A stretch of DNA of 47,769 bases from an uncultured Bacillota bacterium (GTDB taxonomy: Bacteria > Bacillota > Clostridia > Oscillospirales > Oscillospiraceae): assembly GCA_947649625.1 (NCBI GenBank), contig CANSSJ010000009.1, positions 1 through 47,769 of the forward strand, given 5' to 3'. Below the pieces are notes generated by a model. It was not told where the DNA came from. It saw nothing but the letters and a program-made list of their open reading frames with translations, and did not search any database. The position numbers and the translations under genes were made by a program. This document shows, one piece after another, positions 40,273 through 47,769 of the stretch. Within the stretch, counting starts at the first letter, position 1. Each line of letters begins with the position of its first letter.

Positions 40273-40718
40273 TTCTCCGCCTCCCACTCCGCCATCAGGG
40301 GCCGGAACTGCTCCGGCACCTGGTCCAGGGGCATGGTCTCGTGGACGGCGCAGGTGCCCGCCGCCTGGGCGGTCTGGTAATACCACCGCTTGTAGTCCAG
40401 CATGAGGAGAGTCTCCTTCAACTGCCTCTGCTGCTCCAGCACCGACTGGCGCTGCTTTTCGATGAGCTCCAGCCGCCGGTTAATGGTGGCGTCCCCCTGG
40501 CGGGACAGCTCCATGAAAGAGCGAATCTCCTTCAACGGCATCCCCGCCTTTTTCAGGCAGCCCAGCATCCGCAGCCACTCCATATCCTCGTCCTTGAACA
40601 TGCGGATGCCGCCGCTGGACCGCTCCACAAAGGGGAGCAGGCCCTCCTTGTCATAATATCGCAGCGTGGACGGGGCCACATTCAGCCGCTGGGCCATCTC
40701 TCCAATGGTGTAAAACAT
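40269..40718 (-). CDS. MerR-family regulator (AdhR-like)
   Basis: A 149-residue regulator. Residues 1-70 form the MerR winged helix: MFYTIGEMAQRLNVAPSTLRYYDKEG split by the first turn, and GGIRMFKDEDMEWLRMLGCL. A long dimerisation helix follows (residues 75-115) and a short C-terminal part with one Cys (AGTCAVHE). Aldehyde-sensing AdhR and related proteins have this layout and control adjacent aldo/keto reductases. It is divergent from an iron-sulfur aldo/keto reductase whose promoter has a 19-bp spacer with an inverted repeat, strong circumstantial evidence for direct control. Its stop codon lies in a repeat, so the C-terminus may have been changed by the insertion. Confidence 0.9.
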   Translation of the reverse strand: MFYTIGEMAQRLNVAPSTLRYYDKEGLLPFVERSSGGIRMFKDEDMEWLRMLGCLKKAGMPLKEIRSFMELSRQGDATINRRLELIEKQRQSVLEQQRQLKETLLMLDYKRWYYQTAQAAGTCAVHETMPLDQVPEQFRPLMAEWEAEK

Positions 40719-40740
40719 GGCAATCTCTCCCCAAAAAGTC

Positions 40741-40771
40741 TTGACTTACAGTTGGCTTTAAGTTGTATATT
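40741..40771 (+). promoter_or_regulatory. MerR-type promoter of the aldo/keto reductase gene
   Basis: TTGACT and TATATT separated by 19 bp, the unusual spacing that MerR-family activators correct by DNA twisting. An inverted repeat ACTTACAG, TTGG, CTTTAAGT (40744-40763) fills the spacer. Confidence 0.78.
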
Positions 40772-40780
40772 CTTCTTAAC

Positions 40781-40809
40781 ATTATAGCGTCCCGCGGAAT
40801 AAACGTCAA
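40781..40809 (-). promoter_or_regulatory. Promoter of merR, overlapping the divergent promoter
   Basis: Reverse-strand TTGACG and TATAAT separated by 17 bp. The predicted transcript crosses the operator at 40744-40763, so MerR could repress its own gene. Confidence 0.7.
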
Positions 40810-40825
40810 CAGAAAGGAAGATTTT

Positions 40826-41956
40826 ATGATTTACAAGCCGTTTCAAAACCTGAAACTGTCCGCCCTGGGCTTCGGCTGTATGCGCCTGCCCACCGTGGAC
40901 GGAAACGACGCCAACGTCAACGAGGCGGAGGCCGCCAAACTCATCGCCCGGGCTATGGAGGGGGGCGTCAACTACTACGACACCGCCTGGGGCTACCACG
41001 CGGGCAACTCCGAGACCGTCATGGGCCGGATTTTGAAGGCGTACCCCCGGGACAGCTTCTATCTGGCCGACAAATTCCCCGGCTACGACCTGTCCAATAT
41101 GGACAAGGTAGATGAGATTTTTGACCAGCAGCTGGTCAAGTGCCAGGTGGATTACTTCGACTTCTATCTCTTCCACAACGTCTGCGAGATGAACCTCGAC
41201 GCCTACTTAGACCCAAAATTCCGCATCTACGAGTCCCTCATGGCCCGGAAAAAGGCGGGGCAGATCAGACACCTGGGCTTCTCCGCTCACGGTGATCTGG
41301 CCACCATGAAGCGCTTCCTGGAGGCCTATGGCAAAGATATGGAGTTCTGCCAGATTCAGCTCAACTGGCTGGACTGGGAGTTCCAGAACGCCAAAGCCAA
41401 GGTAGAACTGCTCAAAGAGTGGAACATCCCAGTGTGGGTGATGGAGCCGGTTCGGGGCGGCAAGCTGGCCAGCCTGCCCGGCGAGTACGCCGCCCGGCTG
41501 GAGGAGCTGCGGCCCGGCGTGGGCGTTCCCGCTTGGGCTTTCCGGTTCGTCCAGTCCATCCCGTCGGTGACGGTCACCCTGTCAGGCATGTCCTCCATGG
41601 AGCAGGTGGAGGACAACCTGCACACCTTCTCAGAGGAAAAGCCCCTCACTGAGCCGGAAATGAAGGCCCTGCTGGCCATCGCCGACAGCATGACCGGACG
41701 GACGAGCGTCCCCTGCACCGCCTGCCGCTACTGCACCACCCACTGTCCTCAGGGGTTGGATATCCCTATGCTGCTGGAGCTGTACAACGAACATGTTTTC
41801 ACCGGCGGCGGCTTCATTGCCCCCATGCGGATCGCCCAGCTGCCCGAGGACAAGAGGCCCTCCGCCTGCGTGAGCTGCCGCAGCTGCGAGGCGGTGTGCC
41901 CCCAGCAGATCAAGATCTCTGAGGCCCTGGCCGACTTCTCCGCCAGGCTCGGATAA
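40826..41956 (+). CDS. Aldo/keto reductase with C-terminal 4Fe-4S domain
   Basis: A 376-residue enzyme. Residues 1-270 are the AKR barrel: LSALGFGCMRLPT, the catalytic Asp and Tyr in GGVNYYDTAWGYH, the catalytic Lys in YLADKFPGYDL, and the His in DFYLFHNVCEMN. The C-terminal 90 residues carry two ferredoxin-like Cys sets, CTACRYCTTHCPQG and CVSCRSCEAVCPQ. This is the iron-sulfur AKR subfamily common in anaerobes, which reduces unknown carbonyl compounds, with ferredoxin rather than only NADPH as possible electron source. The start at 40826 follows GAAAGGAAG. Control by the divergent MerR protein is likely, so aldehyde stress is one possible signal. Confidence 0.92.
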   Translation: MIYKPFQNLKLSALGFGCMRLPTVDGNDANVNEAEAAKLIARAMEGGVNYYDTAWGYHAGNSETVMGRILKAYPRDSFYLADKFPGYDLSNMDKVDEIFDQQLVKCQVDYFDFYLFHNVCEMNLDAYLDPKFRIYESLMARKKAGQIRHLGFSAHGDLATMKRFLEAYGKDMEFCQIQLNWLDWEFQNAKAKVELLKEWNIPVWVMEPVRGGKLASLPGEYAARLEELRPGVGVPAWAFRFVQSIPSVTVTLSGMSSMEQVEDNLHTFSEEKPLTEPEMKALLAIADSMTGRTSVPCTACRYCTTHCPQGLDIPMLLELYNEHVFTGGGFIAPMRIAQLPEDKRPSACVSCRSCEAVCPQQIKISEALADFSARLG

Positions 41957-41960
41957 CGCA

Positions 41961-41986
41961 AAAAGGCCCCCATATGGGGGCCTTTT
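41961..41986. terminator. Bidirectional terminator between the aldo/keto reductase and ROK genes
   Basis: AAAAGGCCCCC and GGGGGCCTTTT around ATAT, with T-runs on both strands, between convergent genes. Confidence 0.9.
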
Positions 41987-41992
41987 CCGTTT

Positions 41993-43096
41993 TCAGTAGG
42001 TAAGCAGGAAGTCGTCAATAAACCGCAGGGCGGAACCGGCGCAGACGCTGCGGGAACCAAAGCGGTCCAGCTGGAGGAACAGACTGTCCTCCTCAAAAAA
42101 GGTCTTTTCTCCCAACTCCCAGCACAGCTCCGGGAGCAGCCCCTCCAGGTAAGAGGAGAGCTCACCGCCCAGAATGATATCACAGTCAAAACAGGTACGG
42201 AGATTGACCAGCGTATCCACAAGGTGGGTCCGATACTCCTCCCAGACGGCCGCGGCCTGCCTGTCCCCCGCCTGGAGCCGGGTAAAAAATTCTCTCAACG
42301 TGATTCCCAGGTCGTCGCTGAGCCGGGAGATGGAGCAGTAAGCCTCCACGCAGCCCCGCCGGCCGCAGCTGCACAGCCGCCCGTCCGGGACGAGGCGCAT
42401 ATGGCCGAACTCTCCGCCCCGGCCGTGGTCCCCCATATACTGTCCATCCCCCTGGATGATGGCGCCCCCTACTCCCCGGTCCAGGGAGAGATAAATCACA
42501 TTAGTCCTCTCCCGGTTCATCCACCGGGCGGCGTAACCGCTGGCATTGGGGGAATTTTCAATAAAGGTGGGGTAATGAGAGAAATGACTATAAATCTCCT
42601 CCAGAGGCAAATCCCACAGCTCCAGGGTCGGCGACCTCACCAGCCGGCCCGCTGTCTGGTCAATGATAGCCGGTATAGCGATCCCTACTCCCAGCAGCCG
42701 GTCCCGGTCCAGTCCACTGACGTCTATAAACTCCTCCAGGCGCCGGGCGACCGTCTGATAATACTCCGGCGTATGGGCAAAGGGAAGGGACAGCTCCTGA
42801 AACCCCAGCTCTTCCGCCCGCATATCCAGGGCCAAAAGCTGGATGCCGTCGTCCCGGAGGAACATCCCCACCGCCACACGGCCCCGGGGTTCCAGAGCGC
42901 AGGCGGAATCCTTCTCCCGGATGATCATCCCCTCCTCCAGCAGACTGGCCAAGCCCTCTTCTACCGCAGTTTGCTCCAGAGACAGCGCTTCGGCCAGCTC
43001 CGCGGCCGTGACAGCTCCGGACTTTTGATATATGTACTGATAGACCTTCCGGCGGTTTGTCTGCCGCGTCACCGCGGCCGGCATATATCCTTCCAC
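41993..43096 (-). CDS. ROK-family transcriptional regulator or sugar kinase
   Basis: A ROK protein of 367 residues from a GTG at 43096, supported by AAAGGAGG 9 bases upstream; an ATG at 43084 with a weaker site is the alternative. Residues 10-75 form a winged helix (RRKVYQYIYQKSGAVTAAEL, then SLEQTAVEEGLASLLEEGMI) as in XylR/NagC-type regulators. The ROK domain has LLGVGIAIPAIID, the zinc motif CSCGRRGCVEAYCS and DRGVGGAIIQGDGQYMGDHG. With a DNA-binding domain it should be a sugar-responsive repressor rather than a kinase. No sugar gene is adjacent, so its target is unknown. Its neighbour NhaC is a separate unit upstream. Confidence 0.87.
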   Translation of the reverse strand: MEGYMPAAVTRQTNRRKVYQYIYQKSGAVTAAELAEALSLEQTAVEEGLASLLEEGMIIREKDSACALEPRGRVAVGMFLRDDGIQLLALDMRAEELGFQELSLPFAHTPEYYQTVARRLEEFIDVSGLDRDRLLGVGIAIPAIIDQTAGRLVRSPTLELWDLPLEEIYSHFSHYPTFIENSPNASGYAARWMNRERTNVIYLSLDRGVGGAIIQGDGQYMGDHGRGGEFGHMRLVPDGRLCSCGRRGCVEAYCSISRLSDDLGITLREFFTRLQAGDRQAAAVWEEYRTHLVDTLVNLRTCFDCDIILGGELSSYLEGLLPELCWELGEKTFFEEDSLFLQLDRFGSRSVCAGSALRFIDDFLLTY

Positions 43097-43142
43097 CGCT
43101 CCGGCCTCCTTTCCATATTTTCGTGGGCTTTTCGCGGAGTTT

Positions 43143-43171
43143 ATTATACCACGCAAATCTGAAAAAGGCCA
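43143..43171 (-). promoter_or_regulatory. Putative extended -10 promoter of the ROK gene
   Basis: Reverse-strand TGGTATAAT forms an extended -10. The -35 position (TGGCCT) is poor. Confidence 0.45.
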
Positions 43172-43197
43172 GCCCGATTTCATTATTTTGACAAGAT

Positions 43198-43226
43198 CAA
43201 AAGGAGCCCGCCAGCCGGCGGGCTCC
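43198..43226 (-). terminator. Terminator of the nhaC-like gene
   Basis: GGAGCCCGCC and GGCGGGCTCC around AGCC, followed on the reverse strand by TTTTGATCTT. Confidence 0.8.
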
Positions 43227-43262
43227 CCTGTTTCAATTTTCGGTCATGCGTGACGCAGCCGC

Positions 43263-44750
43263 TCAAGCCTTGGCCTTCTGCTTCTTGAAGGGTTTGCCCT
43301 CCAGGTCTTTCAGCGTGACGCCCACATAGGCGCAGGCCAGGTTGATAATCGGCATCAGCCAGTTGAAGAAGGCCCAGGGTCCGTACTGCCCGACGCCCAT
43401 CTTCAGGGTATCGGAAATGAACACGCCGCAGGTGTTCCAGGGGATCAGGGCGGAAGTCACGGTGCCGGCGCCCTCAAGGGCGGAGGACAGCACGGTGGGA
43501 TGCAGGCCCATCTTGCGATACTCGTCGGCATACATGGAGCCGGGCACCACGATGGAGATGTACTGCTCAGGCATAACGGCGTTGGAGACCACGCAGGTGA
43601 CCTCGGTGAGGGTGACCAGACCGGCAGGGCCCTTGACCAGCTTCTTGAGCTGATTGACAATGACCTCCAGCTGGTGGGTGTACTCCATAATGCCGCCGAA
43701 CATCATGGCGATGATGGTCATGGAGACGGAGGACATCATGCCCATGATACCGCCGGTGTCGTGGAGCAGTCGGGTCATGGTGTAGAAGGTGTCGGGGGTG
43801 AGGGTGCTCTCCAGCATGGCCAAGGTGTCGTCGCTGAAGGTGAAGCCGTCCTTACCGAAGGCAAACAGGGAGCCCAAGGTGCAGCTGTCGCCCTGGAAGA
43901 TCAGGCCCAGGACCGCACCGGACAGGATACCTAGAGTGATGCCGGGAATGGCGGGCACCTTCATAGCCACTGCCACAATAACGATAACGGGAGGCAGAAG
44001 CAGGATGGGATTGATGTTGAACACACCGCCGTTGGCCGCGTTCAGGGCGTTGGAGAACTCGACGACGCGGCTCATGTCGGCGTCGCCGCCGTGATACTGC
44101 ATGGCGCCCAGCACACCGAAGATAATTAGGGTAAGCCCGTAGGTGATGGCGGTTGGCACTATCATGGCCTTCACGTGGCTCATCACGTCGGTGCCGGCCA
44201 TGGCGGGGGCCAAGTTGGTGGTATCGGACAGGGGGGACATCTTATCGCCGAAGTAGGCGCCGGACAGGATGGCGCCGGCGGTCATGGCCTGGCTCATGCC
44301 CAGGCCGTAGCCGATGCCCATGAAAGCCACGCCCATGGTGCCCATGGTGCCCCAGGAGGTACCGGTGGCCAGGGAGGTGATGGAGCAGATCAGCACGGTG
44401 GCGATGAAGAAGATGGCGGGATGGAGGATCTTCAGTCCATAGTAAACCATGGCGGGCACCACGCCGGCGTTGATCCACACGCCGATGAGGATACCGACAA
44501 TAATCAGGATACAGACGGACTGGAGGGCCTTGTAGATGCCGTCCATCATGGATTTCTCGATCTCTTCCCACTTATAGCCCAGATACAGGGCCATCAGGGC
44601 GGCGCCGATGACGCCGATAAACATGGGAACATGGGGGTCAACCCCGAAAATAAGGATGCCTACCGCCAGGACGACAACCAGGAAGCCCAGAGAAATCAGG
44701 GCCTCCACCATTTTTGGCATACGACCGGAGGATTTCTTTTCTTCACTCAC
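43263..44750 (-). CDS. nhaC: NhaC-family Na+/H+ antiporter
   Basis: A 495-residue secondary transporter with about 11-12 membrane helices. The GTG at 44750 is chosen because AAGAAAGG lies 12 bases upstream; a TTG at 44762 would touch that site. Family landmarks are GILIGVWINAGVVPAMVYYG, SLATGTSWGTMGTMGVAFMG, GAYFGDKMSPLSDTTNLA, and late in the protein PEQYISIVVPGSMYADEY and LIPWNTCGVFIS. NhaC proteins exchange Na+ for H+, and relatives exchange malate/lactate or amino acids, so the substrate is not certain. It is preceded by a long leader of about 210 nt with several stable hairpins, so expression may be controlled by an RNA structure. Confidence 0.9.
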   Translation of the reverse strand: MSEEKKSSGRMPKMVEALISLGFLVVVLAVGILIFGVDPHVPMFIGVIGAALMALYLGYKWEEIEKSMMDGIYKALQSVCILIIVGILIGVWINAGVVPAMVYYGLKILHPAIFFIATVLICSITSLATGTSWGTMGTMGVAFMGIGYGLGMSQAMTAGAILSGAYFGDKMSPLSDTTNLAPAMAGTDVMSHVKAMIVPTAITYGLTLIIFGVLGAMQYHGGDADMSRVVEFSNALNAANGGVFNINPILLLPPVIVIVAVAMKVPAIPGITLGILSGAVLGLIFQGDSCTLGSLFAFGKDGFTFSDDTLAMLESTLTPDTFYTMTRLLHDTGGIMGMMSSVSMTIIAMMFGGIMEYTHQLEVIVNQLKKLVKGPAGLVTLTEVTCVVSNAVMPEQYISIVVPGSMYADEYRKMGLHPTVLSSALEGAGTVTSALIPWNTCGVFISDTLKMGVGQYGPWAFFNWLMPIINLACAYVGVTLKDLEGKPFKKQKAKA

Positions 44751-44762
44751 TGATTTTACCAA

Positions 44763-44960
44763 CCTTTCTTAATGCACACACTCCCTTGTCCGGGGACCGG
44801 TCCGGCTCCAGGACAAGCAAATGCATTTTTTGGGGAAACGTTACGTTTTCTGGTAATCCGTGGGTATTCCGCGCAGGGTCAATCGCAACACCTCTCCTCC
44901 CCTATTCCTCTCCTCTTTTCGCCGCGTCCGGACGCGGCGGACGGCCCGCACACGGGCCGT
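44763..44960 (-). promoter_or_regulatory. Structured leader of nhaC (candidate cis-regulatory RNA)
   Basis: Between the predicted start (near 44960) and the start codon the leader can form: a 20-base hairpin at 44941-44960 (ACGGCCCG with CGGGCCGT); a perfect 20-base palindrome at 44920-44939; a 13-base palindrome AAACGTTACGTTT at 44836-44848; and a long helix at 44772-44826 (ATGCA with TGCAT outside, CTTGTCC with GGACAAG inside) ending just before the ribosome binding site. No known riboswitch core was recognised. A Na+ or pH-responsive element is one idea. Confidence 0.5.
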
Positions 44961-44966
44961 TAGTTT

Positions 44967-44995
44967 ATTATACTACAGCGTTGACAAAAACGCAA
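44967..44995 (-). promoter_or_regulatory. Promoter of nhaC
   Basis: Reverse-strand TTGCGT and TATAAT separated by 17 bp. An overlapping plus-strand TTGACA (44981-44986) has no matching -10. Confidence 0.65.
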
Positions 44996-45227
44996 GTCTT
45001 TTTCTGGAAGATTTCAGCTTTCTCGGAGAAAAAACAGGATATAATATAAAGTATCGGTTGTTTTTGCCAAAAGGAAGAGGAGCGTTCCCGCCTTTCACTA
45101 TATGTTATCACAACCGCCTGTACACCGCAGAGTAAAACTTGCAGGTTTTCCTGCAGGCAAAAAGGCATACTTATTGCCCTTGACAGGCAGATGCCAGCCG
45201 CATCCGCCCGCCAAGGGCAGAAAAATC
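44996..45227. other. Intergenic region between nhaC promoter and argD
   Basis: No gene found. A plus-strand TATAAT at 45040-45045 has no good -35 and leads to nothing convincing. The only other structure is the hairpin at 45133-45157. Confidence 0.5.
45133..45157 (-). terminator. Putative terminator of the arg operon
   Basis: CCTGCAGG, AAAA, CCTGCAAG (one G-T pair) followed on the reverse strand by TTTTAC, about 70 bases past the argD stop. Confidence 0.55.
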
Positions 45228-46454
<1,227 letters not shown>

Positions 46455-46499
46455 AGAGATGTCCTCCTATAAAATTTTATTGTGCGCTCACGCGCGTTC

Positions 46500-47381
46500 T
46501 CACTTGTTCCACTTGATGCCCACGCTGGGCTGGGCGGTGCCCACAGTGGTGCCGATTCCTTCGGTGGAGAAGGCCTCGTACAGCATACTGTGGGGCTGGC
46601 GGCCGTCGATAATATGTACGCTGGTGACCCCCTCCTCAATGGCCTGCACACAGCAGTCCACCTTGGGGATCATGCCGCCGGCGATGGTGCCCTGGTCCTT
46701 CAGGCCCTGGACGTCGGCCACGTTCAGGTAGGAGATGACGTCCCGGACCTTGATGTCGTTGCACAGGCCCTCGATGTCGGTGAGGATCATCAGCTTCTCC
46801 GCCTTCAGCGCTCCGGCCAGCTTGCTGGCGGCGGTATCGCCGTTGATGTTGAAACTATTCCCCTTGCCGTCGGTGCCCACGGGGGCCACCACGGGAATGA
46901 ACCCGGCGTCCAGCATGGCCAGGACGGGCTCGGCGTTCACCTTTACCACGTCGCCCACGTAGCCCAGCTCCTCGCTGCGCTGGACACACTGGAACAGGTT
47001 GCCGCTGATGCCGGACAGGCCAACGGCCTTGCCCCCCTGGGCGTTGATGCGGCCCACCAGCTCACTGTTCACCTGGCCGATGAGCACCATCTCCACTACT
47101 CGGATGATCTCGGCGGAGGTGTAGCGCAGGCCGTTGATGAATTTCACGGGGATATCCAGCTGCTCCAGCATCTTGTTGATGCCGGGGCCGCCGCCGTGGC
47201 ACAGCACGGGCTTGAGGCCCATGGCCTTGAGGAGGACCACGTCCTTGATGACGTTGGCTTTCAGCTCCTCGTTGATCATGGCGTTGCCGCCGTACTTGAT
47301 GACCACGATCTTACCGGTGTATTTGCTCAGATAGGGCAGGGCCTCCAGCATGGTTTCCACCTTGTTGGCAATTTCGTTCAC
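46500..47381 (-). CDS. argB: Acetylglutamate kinase
   Basis: A kinase of about 293 residues that phosphorylates N-acetylglutamate in arginine synthesis. GKIVVIKYGGNAMINEELK is the N-terminal phosphate-binding lysine loop. VLCHGGGPGINKMLEQLDIP, INAQGGKAVGLSG, and NINGDTAASKLAGALKAEKLMILTDIEGL follow. The start is given as GTG at 47381 because GGGAGG stands 7 bases upstream. The alternative ATG at 47396 overlaps the argJ stop (TGATG) and would add five residues and use coupling. Whether it is feedback-inhibited by arginine cannot be told. It lies between argJ and argD in one operon. Confidence 0.95.
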   Translation of the reverse strand: MNEIANKVETMLEALPYLSKYTGKIVVIKYGGNAMINEELKANVIKDVVLLKAMGLKPVLCHGGGPGINKMLEQLDIPVKFINGLRYTSAEIIRVVEMVLIGQVNSELVGRINAQGGKAVGLSGISGNLFQCVQRSEELGYVGDVVKVNAEPVLAMLDAGFIPVVAPVGTDGKGNSFNINGDTAASKLAGALKAEKLMILTDIEGLCNDIKVRDVISYLNVADVQGLKDQGTIAGGMIPKVDCCVQAIEEGVTSVHIIDGRQPHSMLYEAFSTEGIGTTVGTAQPSVGIKWNK

Positions 47382-47395
47382 GGTATGGCCTCCCA

Positions 47396-47769
47396 TCAAG
47401 AGCGGTAGTCGCCGTTGATCTTCACGTAGTCGTAAGTCAGGTCGCAGCCGAAGGCGGTGGCCTGTCCGTCGCCGCTGTGGAAGTCCACCACGATGGTGAC
47501 GTCGTGCTCGGTGAGCACCTCTTTCGCCAGCTCCTCACTGAAATCGGTGCCGAAGCCGGCTTCCATCACCGCCACCTCGCCGGCGGCGCTCTTCAGGATG
47601 CAGTCGGCCTTGGTGGGATCCACATCGGCGCCCGAGTAGCCGGCGGCGGCCATGATGCGGCCCCAGTTGGCATCCCGGCCGAAGAGGGCGGCCTTGAACA
47701 GGGTAGAACCGGCGATGGACCGGGCCACCAGGCGGGCGTCCTGCTCGGTGGGCAGGCCCTTGGCCTCCA
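47396..47769 (-). CDS. argJ: Glutamate N-acetyltransferase/amino-acid acetyltransferase, C-terminal part (cut by window edge)
   Basis: The last 123 codons of argJ. The visible sequence has AKGLPTEQDARLVARSIAGS, then LFKAALFGRDANWGRIMAAAGYSG, the conserved ArgJ beta-subunit core, and FGTDFSEELAKEVLTEHDVTIVVD with ATAFGCDLTYDYVKINGDY. ArgJ transfers acetyl from acetylornithine to glutamate, recycling the acetyl group in arginine synthesis; some also use acetyl-CoA. The autocatalytic Thr that splits the two subunits is outside the window. Its TGA overlaps the ATG of the possible longer argB start. Confidence 0.93.
   Translation of the reverse strand, partial: EAKGLPTEQDARLVARSIAGSTLFKAALFGRDANWGRIMAAAGYSGADVDPTKADCILKSAAGEVAVMEAGFGTDFSEELAKEVLTEHDVTIVVDFHSGDGQATAFGCDLTYDYVKINGDYRS

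Noticed and set aside
44763-44960. Lysine riboswitch before the nhaC gene
   Set aside because: The conserved lysine-riboswitch core segments were not found, so only a structured leader is reported.

Overview
The window is about 48 kb of GC-rich, gene-dense chromosome, apparently from an endospore-forming anaerobic member of the Clostridia. The best guess is Oscillospiraceae (Flavonifractor/Lawsonibacter-like); this is inferred from gene content and base composition, not from a marker gene. Support comes from sporulation genes (spoIVA, a sipL-like gene, a 23-codon spoVM, ylmC/ymxH), a phosphofructokinase with pyrophosphate-type active-site residues, ferredoxin-type redox proteins and strong AGGAGG-type ribosome binding sites. 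No rRNA, tRNA, prophage, IS transposase or CRISPR array was seen.

Layout. 1-5.0 kb: start of an AraC regulator, class II aldolase, a membrane 4Fe-4S protein, PPi-type phosphofructokinase and a membrane glycosyltransferase. 5-11 kb: a YlmC/YmxH protein and TetR regulator, convergent with a two-gene operon for a large secreted coiled-coil protein and an MMPL/RND transporter. 11-18.2 kb: guaB, a zinc-ribbon protein coupled to an acyl-ACP thioesterase, glpK cotranscribed with a secreted NlpC/P60-like protein, and a second secreted protein sharing a duplicated stalk module. 18.3-18.7 kb: a compact unit with a 20-codon ORF and a facing consensus promoter, which looks like an undescribed type I toxin-antitoxin locus. 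18.6-25.5 kb: gamma-glutamyltransferase-like enzyme, a membrane J-domain protein, an HscC-like Hsp70 and a MalY/PatB aminotransferase.

25.5-29.5 kb is a spore-envelope locus: spoIVA, a SipL-like DUF3794/LysM gene and spoVM. Each is preceded by a sequence close to the sigma-E consensus (GTCA-type -35, CATA-type -10, 13-14 bp apart). In known sporeformers these proteins form the basement layer of the coat on the forespore. 29.6-34.3 kb: an XRE regulator, a coiled-coil protein, coaD, rsmD, uvrC and HPr. 34.5-36.5 kb: ECF sigma and membrane anti-sigma genes. 36.5-42 kb: methyltransferase, mutS2, a VOC protein and merR, divergent from an iron-sulfur aldo/keto reductase whose promoter has the 19-bp spacer typical of MerR control. 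42-47.8 kb: a ROK protein, an NhaC antiporter with a long structured leader, and argD, argB and the 3' part of argJ.

Two families of short palindromic intergenic repeats recur (12.55-12.84, 14.29-14.43, 31.79-31.91, 33.76-33.85 and 40.19-40.27 kb), several abutting stop codons or lying in 5' leaders. All promoters, terminators and RNA structures were read by eye.
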